Positions 25,715 through 37,700 of a stretch of DNA of 64,000 bases are shown here, piece after piece (position 1 is the stretch's first letter; each line of letters begins with the position of its first letter). The position numbers and the translations under genes are program-made. Source of the DNA: Heliocidaris erythrogramma (lineage: Eukaryota; Echinodermata; Echinoidea; Camarodonta; Echinometridae); NCBI GenBank assembly GCA_025617745.1, contig CM046853.1:61270616-61334615 (forward strand), in the 5' to 3' direction. Below the pieces are notes generated by a model that saw only the letters and a program-made list of their open reading frames with translations, made no database searches and was not told the origin of the DNA.

Positions 25715-28700
25715 CTTAATGAATATAGACTTTGCTGTGCAGGGTGTCTGTAAATCAGCTGGACTACATGCTATATTGTCCTCTCTACTTGAGAGCAGAG
25801 CAGCCTAGAAATATGAAACACACAAACCAGAATTCACTACAGCCATATCACAATAAAGCAATTCTAATTTACAACAGAATGTTCAGACCTTTGTACTAGT
25901 CCAGACCAAAAGAGTCCTGCAATGACAGACAATACTTCTTAGCACTAAACATGTAAATTACTACTAACTGTGTACAGACCAATCAAAAGCATCAGATAGA
26001 AGAATCTGCATCGTAAATTTGTAACTTGTGTCACATGACTATGATGTCATTCAAATTAGGTCTTTTCTTCAATTTATTTCAAGAAAATATCCTAGTTGAA
26101 TAAATGGGGCATGCAGGAGTATTGTTACAAATATATCTTGGCAATGGCATTAGGATAAGTGTTGTGCTTGAAAGAAATGAAAATTCTTGACATTTCATAT
26201 TAGCACATGGGAAGAAGCACCGATGCGCATTGTTTTTTCTGCTTTCTATCCCATACCTGAACTGCAGCACCAATCGCTACCACCTCATCCGGTGAGATGG
26301 TCGACAGCAGCTCTGATTCTGGGAATCGTTCTTTCAGTTGATTTTGAAGCTTTGGAATGCGAGTTGATCCACCTATAACTATCACCTGAAATTTTCACAA
26401 AATGTATAGTCATCATAAGTCATAATTCAGTTCATAATTCATTCAATTCAATTTAATTTGATCTGATGTAACTCATTCAAGTTCAGGTCTGTGCATTTAT
26501 TCATTTGACACCCAATATATTCTCAAGCTGTTTTTAAATGTTGAACATATACTAATGTAATCTAGATATTTATTGTCTTTGTTGCTGGTACTACTTTTAT
26601 CATCACTATCATAAATAAAACAATCTTTATACACAGCATAGCATATAATAACTAACATGGAAGGAGAGATTTACAAAAACATATTCCCCATCACACAATA
26701 GGGAAAAATAATAAGACTTAAACATTTCAATCTTCATAAAAATATCAATTTTCATTAAAAAAAACCTCCATCTTGTACAAAATACACCTTAAAACTGCTA
26801 TATAATTAAATCATCATTATGCAAAGGAGTATATACCTTTTGTATATCAGCTGCAGTCATACCATTTTCTTGGAGAGTTGTTCCTATTACCTGTAAACAT
26901 CTCTGGAGTGGTATATTTATTACAGATTCAAACTTGGCCCTGAAAATAGGGGGAATAAAAAGTACAGAAATATATATATACAGTCAAACCTGTATAGAGA
27001 GACTGCTCAAGGGAGACAAGAAAAGCGGTCTTTATGAGCAGGTGGTCTTCATGTACTGGTTCCTTTAATACACATTTCAATGAGAAACACTGTTCAAGGG
27101 AAACAAAAATTACGGTCTTTATAGACAGGTGGTCTTTCTATACAAGTGGTTGCTAAAGCAGCTTTTGACAGTTGCTCCACATCAATTCTGTACCCTAACC
27201 AAATTCTGAACTTAACCCTTGACCTAACCCTAACCATAACCCCAAAGCTAACTCTCTATTGCAACCCTCTCCCTAACCCTATCTCTTTGACAAAATAAAG
27301 CCCGGAGCAATTGTCGCTGGAGCATATGTTGGAGCACCTGTAATACACCAGTTCACTAATGTCTTCAAACTATATGCATATGGGTGCGTTTTTGCTTACT
27401 TTACGAAGGCAGAATAAGCATTTTGAAACCAAAACGCTCATCTAAAACGCAGTTTCACGGGGTACTGTTTATGCTTGTATTCTCCAGGCAAATTCGGGCT
27501 CTGCAGCTGGAATCGCAAACCTGCATTGTGCATGCTACGTTGACCCCAGGAGGGCAGGTCAAGTTGGGGCGTGTGCTTTTTCGAAGGTTTTGAGTTACCA
27601 CGCTATACTATACTATCCTACTTGCGCATGCATGCGATATGCATGCACAAGTGGTGTGCAGATTTTCACGTGATCCGGAAACACGTTTATAATGATGTCA
27701 TTATAAACGCATTTACAAGTGATTGTGCGTTTATGCTTCCCCAGAAACCATCTTTTTGGAGAAACGCTGATTCAAACGCACCTTCATGTGAGTTTACGAT
27801 CGCAATTTAAATCAGCGATTATATGCAAAGGAGTAAAGACACAACCATGTTTTGAACTAAAATGTCTTTCAAAACGCTCATTCTGGCCTGAAAAATGTGA
27901 GCATAAATGCAATCTTTAACAACAAAAGGCTTGTTTGGGGCTTATATGACATAGCAACAGCTAAAGCTTGCCAGATACGTTTTATCTGTGGACAAGCTAC
28001 ATACCATGTAAATTAGACATTTCATTAACAACGGCTTGGGGAAAAAACATCTCTATATTTTATTCATACATACATACTGGTAAACTAATCTACTATACCT
28101 ACATGTATCTGTGGGTCACAAAAAAGCAATTTTCTCACCTGGTTACACTACTGTGAAAGTCTACTCCTTCATAGAGTGAATCTACGGATATGCTAGCAGA
28201 GTTGATGGTTGATAGTACGTGCTTGCCCGTCTCACAGGCATTGTACAGTTTCCCCATTGCCCGTTTGTTGTCAGTGATATCCATACGCCATTGCCTGTAT
28301 TAAAGAATGACATCAAAGATACACCTCCTCAAGGCTTTACCAGGAGCAATGTTGGCAATAAAGGGAAATATATTCATTTTTTACCTAGTAGGGGAAGTAA
28401 AGTATTTTTTGCTGTATTTATTATCTTTCAAACCTAGGCAAACAAAGTTACATTATGAGTAAGCTGGACCAATGCAAAACATAGACAACTGTTACAGTGG
28501 AGAGACTTATCAATCTGAGCATCTTTTTTTAATGAAGAGTTACCCGGTATGAGCAGAAATGAACTTGCATTTTAAAACAAGCAAAAGATACGACTGCGTC
28601 TTCAATATGCCTCCGCTTGTATTCAGATAATCACCTACAAGTATAATATAGTTGATGCGCATTCATCAAATGGTTATTGCGGAATTGTGATTTAAAACAC

Positions 28701-31700
28701 TAAAATCCTATATTACTAATTGACCTCTGACTATAAAGCAATATAATCAGTTGTTCTTGAGATATCGTGGAAATGTAGCCAAAAACTGTATTAATATCAA
28801 GTAAATTGGCCGCTGAGACCTCTGACCTTTGACCTACTTACCCCAAAATCTAATCAGTTCATCTTTCTATGGGGATACATACTGGTACCAAGTTTGAAGT
28901 TCTCACCTCAGATAGTTCTTGAGATATCGCGGTAACGGTGCTAAAAACCAGTAATTTCATGTAATAAGCCAGTTCGGGGTTGCAATCTGAGCATGAGCAG
29001 ATAAAGGTCATCTGTACCAAATTCTAAAACCCACTGACACTAACATTCGATATGTGCTCATGAATGTCATGTAATCATTATTCAATTATGCACTAATGGT
29101 GCATTCCATGATATCCAGGTGGAAGTATTCTTTTTAAAGGGGGAAACAAAAGCTATTCATGAGGCACCTCTATCACTCCCAGAGTTATTTTTCTGAAGTG
29201 CACATAAAGGGACCCTCCATGTCTAAAATATCTGTGGATATTTGGGGTCATTTGTACAATCTCAGTACCATCGCTAACCCCGAACTGGCTTATTTCATGT
29301 AAATTGACCTCTGTGACCTCTGACCTTTGACCTACTTACCCCAAAATCTAATCAGTTCATCTTTCTATGGGGATACATACTGGTACCAAGTTTGAAGTTC
29401 TCACCTCAGATAGTTTTTGAGATATCGCGTTAACGGTGCTAAAAACCAGTAATTCCATGTAATTTCATGTAAATTTACCTCTGTGACCTCTGAACTTTGA
29501 CCTACCTACCCCAAAATCTAATCAGTTCCTCTTTCTATGGGGATACATACTGGTACCAAGTTTGAAGTTCTTACCTCAAACAGTTCTTCAAAAATTGGGG
29601 TAACGGTTCTAAAAACCAAGAATTTCATGTAATTTCATGTAAATTGACCTCTGTGACCTGTGACCTTTGACCTCCTTACCCCAAAATCTAATCAGTTCAT
29701 CTTCGTATAGGGATACATACTAGTACCAAGTTTGAAGTTCTTACCTCAAACAGTTCTTGAGATATCAAGGTAACGGTGCTAAAAACCAGTAATTTCATAT
29801 AATTTCATGTAAATTGACCTCTGTGACCTTTGACCATTGACCTACTTACCCCAAAATCTTATCAGTTCATCTTCGTATGGGGATACATACTAGTACCAAG
29901 TTTGAGGTTCCTACCTCAAATGATTCTTCAGATATCGCGGTAACGAGAAGTGGGACGGACGGACGGACGCACAGACGGACGGACGGACGGACAACCCGTA
30001 AACATAATGCCTCCGGCACCCACCTTTGGTGGGCGGAGGCATAAAAATAGTAATGAATCTCATACACATTATACACTTAAAATGCAACTACTACTCCTGC
30101 TCCATTTCACTGGTTGGAGACTGCTTCAAGAATATGTAGCAAATCTTTCACAGACATTTTGAACATAAGCATTGAAAAGAGAATATGTATGCTTTGGTAT
30201 GGACAATTTCTCCAATAAATATCTTCATTTTCATATATGTACACAAGCATTACCTTTTGAAATCACCAGCACATGAAACAGCTAGAGCCTTAGTGAAGTC
30301 ATCACCAGCACACTCTCGACTGGTCTTGGAAGCTATGACCCGCTGCAGACCATTGGTGACATTGACCACAGACACACTGACTGATGACCCACCTAACCTG
30401 TACACTAAAACATTGCTGTAAGGTAAAAGCCAAAAAAAAAAAAAAAAAATGTGTTGGTAACGATATATCAGCATCAATTAATTCTGCGATTAGTAAAGTG
30501 ATACAACTCATCATCAATTAATTCCACAGTCCATCTCTCGTGGCACAATATCTTCCAACGATATACATTTTGTGAGTGTATGTGTTTGGTCCCTTTCAAT
30601 ACTTTTGCAAAGAATGGTGAATATTGCCCAGTAATAAAGGCAACATCTTGTGAATCTTTCTATTTCCCTAACCACAAACTCCAGCAAACATAATTTGTTG
30701 CTTATATCCCTGTAACATCAACAAGACCAACCAAAAATTTACATTGCACCAAATGGCCAAGATTTTGTCCATTATCAGTCAGTGTGGCAGGGTGACTGGG
30801 ATACTAGCATCCAAGTTAATCTACACATCAACAAACAAAAGTTAGAATTTTAGCACTCTTCTCACCGGGGTTTGCTCGCTATTTATAAAGGACCACTATT
30901 CATTTAGTCACGAGTTATGGATAGCGTCCCTTATGAATAGCGGTCATTATGACTAGCGGTCCTTATGACTAGCATGGTAATTTGTCTATGGTTCACTCGC
31001 TATTTATAAGGGCTGCTATATATAAAGGACCGCTATTCACTTAGTGACGCGTTATGGATAGCGGTCCTTATGAATAGTGGTCCTTATGACTAGCGAGGTT
31101 ACCCCTTCTCACCATGGATCATGTGGTTTTGTCACTCCAATTTCATAAGCTAATACAGCTGCTGACGGATCGCTGATGAGACGAAGTATATTGAAACCTG
31201 CTGCTTCTGCTGCTTTCCTGTATCGGAAAAAGAAATAATACGATTAAAAATATGAGCAGCTTAGCAATCTAAAACAACTGCATCGATAACACCCGGGCAT
31301 TCAAAGGTGACTGCTCTGGTGGGAATTGAACCTGGGGAGCGTTTCATCAAGCGTTTTGTCAGTGATTTTTACTGACAAAGTTGCTCTCAGCCATCAGATG
31401 CAAGAATTTCAGTAGCTTATAACAGTTGTCAGTAAAAATCACTGACAAAAATGCTTGATGAAACACTCCCCTGAGCCACAGTCCATCTGCTGAACTTAAA
31501 GTGTACCAATCACAAACAAATATTTTGCTTTGTATATTAATGGTTCAATGTCTCTATACTATATTCGAAATATGAGCTCCAAATGTTTCTTCTATAAAGA
31601 GATATTACAAGTTGAAATACACTCCCAATAAACAAAACAGCGACTTGTGAGGAGACTAGTGGACACACCCGTACACACTTGCATAGAATAATGGCCAGAG

Positions 31701-34700
31701 CGGAACCCAACTAGGAGTTGGGTTTTATGTTTTCCTTCATTTTCTTCATACTCCTTAACCGTTAACCCATAGAAGGCCAGGTAAAGTGTCTTGAGGTTGA
31801 TTTTATGCATTCTAGCTATTCACAAATTATCTTTTAAGGTGACTGGTACACTGTAAATCTACAAGTATTGTTCGAATAACAAGAAGCACTTACTTAATTG
31901 CTGCCCTCTGGTTGTCAGAGAAGTCGACAGGAAACGTCAGTACTGTGTCCTTCATGTCTTTTCCACCTTGATGCTCTGCAATTTCTGTCAAAAATTAGGG
32001 GGGGGGGAATGAAGAAAATCAATACTCAACCATATGTTTATTTGTTAAATGTAATCTGTGATGCTTTGATAGTAGTCAGTGATGACACAAACAGGTGATC
32101 TGTCTCTTGATAAGAGCTCCTTGTAAAAAGGATAGAGCCAATCTTTCTATAATACACACAGTTTATCAAATTCATAAAAGATGCAACAGACTGTTTTAAA
32201 TACTAGTACATGTATTGTTATATATCAAATATATTAACAATTCAGTGGTTGCTATTTTTTATCAGTTTCATGCTCTGTATTCAGAATCACCGCACAATTT
32301 CACAGCAACTTACTACAAGCAAGGAAGAAAGCTTATTAAAATTCACAACAGAAATCAGCTTGAAATTCCAACCACATGAAAATGATAAGTTTACAGCCGT
32401 TTTTGCTGTTCCTTGCAAATGCTATTTTGATATCACTCTATAACCTTTCAGAAACAATATAAATTCAATGCTCTACACACTTTTTCTCTTCCCATCCCCA
32501 CCCCCTCGCAAGAAAAATCTGAACTATTTATTACCTGCTTCAAACCTGAAGAGGAACATAAAAGAAAGAGAGCTTCAAACCTTTCAGCTTCTTGAAGACC
32601 AGCCCAGCCACTTCTAGGGAAGATACAATGTTCTTCTTATTGTTGATTTCAATTTCAAATCCAGCGAGTCCCTTGCTCTCCACGACCCTGAATGGAGACT
32701 GTCTTTTCAAGTCCTGGATGACCTGGTCTTCAAACTTCCTGCCGACAACATGCTTCACTTGCATCACTGTGTTGACTGGATTACGCATTCTCCCTTGCTT
32801 GGCAGCCAAACCAACAATCTGACAAAGACAATTGACATCATACTACACTGACATGTTGTTCGTCAAAAGAGGTTACAATACAATGGTCATCCAAGGGACT
32901 GGGTTCTCCCGGAAAGTTCCAAGTATGATTTTGTGGAACTGTACTGATTGTAAAGGACATGGCCATGGTCATGATCATGATGAAATTACAGTTATTGAAT
33001 TCTAAACTTAATCGATGACATACAAACTGACATTGATATCAGTAAAACTGCAATTTACAGAAAAGGCTAAATATTTACTGACATGTACTATATCTACCCG
33101 AGAAATTTCATATGCAAACTTAGTAGGCAACATGACTTAAAATCCAGTTACTGCTTTTAGATTAATATAATAAATAATGCAAAAATAATGTTTTTGTCAC
33201 AGGACCTTTTGGGAGGTTTTGTCAATTAATAATGAATTTTGAAATGCTCTTGCTAACAATACACTCCACAACTACCCAACAAGACAACCAAACTTTTCCA
33301 TCTTCCCCACAAGAGAACACTCTTAGGTCACAAAACTTTTATCTTTGGGCAATTCCATGAAAAATGTTCACTTTAGTAAAAAAATGAAGTTTGCAATTGC
33401 ACTTAAACTCTCAAATATTCTTGAAAAGTAATGTATAAATGTTCATTTTCCAATAGACAAATCATTAAACCGACAAATTTTCGTATTTTTTTCCACCAGT
33501 GAAAATTTAATATGATGTATCGCAATAACACAAAAATGTGGCTATTTTTGAAGAGTTTATTCTTCCTGTCTCTAATGAAGGCCTAAAATCTACTGGAGGT
33601 CTCCTTCAACTTTTAAACAGTAGTTCAGTGTACATATTAACAGAAAATCACAATGAATGTTTATATCATTCATCAATTTTCGAGGCATTGATCCTCAAAA
33701 TTGTGTGATTTCTTTATCATTAGAAGTGTCATGTCCGTTACGTTTTTCACTTAAAGTTTTCATAGCCAACAGGAAATTTGTATTTGGTTACTGTAAATTC
33801 AGTTTCTATGTTAGAACTAAATCCCCTTACATGTGTAGCAACCATTTTTCCTTACCACTGTCAGTTTTCAAGCAAATGGCGTAACGGACATGACACTTTG
33901 CGTAACGGACATGACACTTTATATACGACAAGTGGCAGAAACCACATTGTGGGCTCCATTTAATAGATTGATTATTATTTTCAATTGCTTGAGGATAGTG
34001 GGATGTTTCTAGATACTAGTGACTCATAAATATAAATCTGCTTGTTATATTTAAGAGACAACAACAAGCAGATTTTCCAATTTCCCCATGAAAGTCTGTA
34101 GATTTCAGATGATCTTGCTAGCCCTGTTATGTAATCCCATTCCAACATCTTGATCATGATTGATGACCAACATGCAGCAGCAGGTATGTCCCTGTTTATT
34201 TACATAGTGGATTACTGAAGCCAAGACAATGCAGTTCCACTATTGGCCATCTCCCTAGCACTTTTCCATGATAACTTAGACCTCATTTCATAATGACACT
34301 GGTTTTGTGGAACTGCTTTAGTGCATGTTGCAGATACATGTAGTTAACTTTCTTTCTTTAAAACTGATGTGAATCATTCAGGACATTTTCATGATATGTT
34401 CAAACTTTTGATCAGGTCTGGTTCATTAAGTTTTCTTTGCCTCAAAGCTTGAGACGTGCTCTACTTTGTTGTATGTTGTTGTGGTACTAAGCATTATATT
34501 CCATGCATTGTAGTATAGTTGTTAGATCACTAAAACCTGCAAAAAAGAACTTAGATGTGTTACTATTTAACATTTGGTAGTAGTACTGAGCTGTTAGTTT
34601 TGTCTTTTTTATGCCAAATGTTTTTTTGAAAGAAAGAAGTGAAGATATGGTTCACTTCACAAGGGTGTCATGTCCGTTACGCTAGCATATTAATACTATC

Positions 34701-37700
34701 TGAGAAATATTAGCCTATAAAGGAGAAAACACCATAGCATCAACTAATAATTTGTTCTGTTTTGGTATGGAGGGTAGTATTAACTAAAATGTATCATAAA
34801 TTGTAGCTAGCTGGTGCAGAAGCAAGTTTGCTTTATTTTTTATATCTTGTGTAAACATTGAAAAACCAACCCTTCTAAAATTACAGAAATATATGAGATA
34901 GTACAGAATACCAGTTATGATGTGTGTCCCTATCTTTCAACCTTACTATATGAACAATAAAATATCTGCTATATCTCGTAATAAAACAAATATGTCCGCT
35001 CACAAAAAGTGGACAAAACTGTCATGTCCGTTACGCTCAATGCGTCATGTCCGTTACGCTACATTCTGAGCTATAAAAAAAGAATGCAATGTAAAACTAA
35101 TCTCAAACATGAATTTATGATTACAGCATGACTTTAAGTTTTAATTAATACCCAAACCAGGTTCATTCTATCCCAAAACTCACAGGAATTTTCATAATAA
35201 AAAGTAGGTTAAAAAGCCTTGTCCATTTTGTGTCATGTCTGTTACGCTCACAACGAGTGTATTTTCTCCACAACCGTTCAATAAAATAATGTGAAATTTC
35301 ATGAGTATATCCCTGATAGTCAAATGTGTCTGATAAACTCAATAAAAATTGTTTGGAGACTGCCAATTCTATTGTGTGATGTTTTGAATTACAAAAAACT
35401 GTCTGAATGTCATGTCCGTTACGCTGGAATTGACCCTTTACAGGTCCCAAATTTTGGAATAGTCTTGATCCAAACATTAAGGAAGAAGAGACGGCACCGG
35501 TTTAAAAAAGAACTGATATCTCTTTTGCTGAACCCTTATCATACAAATAAATATCCCTCCCCTGTCCATCTTCAACACAATACAAAATGCCCTTGTTTTC
35601 TCATGACAGACTGCTGCATGGTTGCAGATCTCGATCTCCACTTCGCTCCTCTCATTTCTCTCTCTCTCTCTCTCTCTCTCCTTCTCTACAATAATTTAGT
35701 CTTTTCATGTTCTGTTCTGTTTTCATTTGCTGATTTTCATACTTTCTTTGTTTCTTCTCATCTTGATCTCACCAATTATACTTTCCAGCTCCTTTTCTTT
35801 TCTAAATGGGAACCCAACTCGACATGCCCCGCTTTAATAGGCTCCCCACATATATACTGTGTATGCGTTTACTATAACTACTGGAAAATATTTACTATAA
35901 TGAGCTGTTGTGATATATGTATTACTCTTTGTATTATGTCATCTGATTTTTATGCTTAAAAAATATAGTTTGCTTCTCATTGTCATTCATTATGTAAACT
36001 GAACATGGAAACAAATCAAATCAAATCAAGTTAGCTTTCGCTACAGTGTTTATCGAGTGTGTAAGTCTAATATAAGTTGTTTTTTCAACTAGACATCTTT
36101 TAAAATTTTTGTTTCCCCCAGAACTCTTTTGGACTTTGCCATTGCTAAATCATTCTCTAAATCTTTATATCTTTACATTGCCAACAAATCAATATGTCTG
36201 AAACTGTGTTGTGTTTGCTTAGAAGAGAAATTGCACAGAGCAGAGTGTAATAAACACTGAGCACATTTCGAGGGAAATATACCTTTTCATTTTCCCTGTA
36301 CGCAACAGCAGTAGGTGTTGTTCTGTCTCCAGCATCATTGGCGACTACTTCTGTTTTACCATCCTGCAAAAGAAAAAGGAAAATAATAAGAAAGAAAGGA
36401 AAAAAATTATGGTGCCAAGTGACAGTGATTGTTATCTTCCTGGAATTACACTGGCACTGATCGGACATTAGTCTGTGAGATATGAATACAGGGAAATCCG
36501 ACCTTAATGGCAAGTTGTTCAAAAAGAAAGCAGAAAAATCATGTAAGCAGAACAAAATTGGACAAGCAATAAGAAAGTTAAGAATTTTTAAAAGTTGTAA
36601 TCACTATACTAAAGTTGATTTGAATAAAAGAAGAAAAATGAGAGAAACAGATTAGTGAAATTTTGAGCAAAATCCAGTAAAAAATAAGACAATTTTGATT
36701 TTTTTAAATTTGTAATCGATCAAACACGAATTGGTAACTCAGTGACATATCTTGCAAGCTCCTCTTCCATTTGCTCAGTACAGAAAATCTCATAAATGTT
36801 CATTTTCTTAGTTTTTGATGAAGGGATAGATTTGTTTCATACAGGTTTTGTGCAAAAACACACCAGTAATGATTATATCTAAGGTGCTCTTATGATTGCA
36901 TATTTCATTTAGAGAAAATGGAAATTAATGATTATTGGGGTACAGGGCACATGCGAGAGGAGCTCACAACACTTTATGCAGTTGCTAATTTGTGTTTGAT
37001 TGATTACAACTTCAACAAGAGCCCCAGGGGGCACAACGCTCACCTGAGGTGGATCAATTCACATCTGGTGCATGTTCTCTTTAGCACCACCGGGAGATAT
37101 GTTAGAAATTGAAACAACTAGGAGTATGTACATGAGATGATGATAGAAATTAACATAATTCCCCCCCCCCCCACCCCTCCAGTATGTTACCCCCACAGAC
37201 CCCCTATAGGGCCACCCAGAAAAAATTCATGAACAACTTTCATTTTTTGTCTATAGAGATATCCCCATACACAATACCAAGTCTGAGCTATTCCTGGTTC
37301 TGGAGAAGAAGATGTTTGAAATTTACATAGCTTTTACACTTGGGGCCCTTCCCCTGGGCCCCCCTGGGGGCCACATGTACCATTTTAGCAACTTTGGATC
37401 CCCTACCCCTAAGGATGATTCCTACCAAGTTTGGTTGAATTCCAATCATGTGTTTTGGAGAAGATCAGAATGTACATTTTACCTGGCAGCGCCCCCCCCC
37501 CCCCCTCCAGTATGTTACCCCCACAGACCCCCTATAGGGCCACCCAGAAAAAATTCATGAACAACTTTCATTTTTTGTCTATAGAGGTATCCCCATACAC
37601 AATACCAAGTCTGAGCTATGCCTGGTTCTGGAGAAGAAGATGTTTGAAATTTACATAGCTTTTACAATTGGGGGCCCTCCCCCTGGGCCCCCCTGGGGGC

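Noticed and set aside
27384-27919. Overlapping plus-strand frames in HSPA14 intron 7
   Set aside because: The region has inverted GTGCGTTT/AAACGCAC motifs suggesting a decayed repeat; translations are not protein-like.
30185-30421. Plus-strand open frames over HSPA14 exon 6
   Set aside because: Antisense shadow of a conserved minus-strand exon.
35291-35959. 222-codon plus-strand open frame
   Set aside because: Contains a (TC)n tract and leucine/serine-rich low-complexity sequence, lies in an HSPA14 intron, and shows no domain or splice support.
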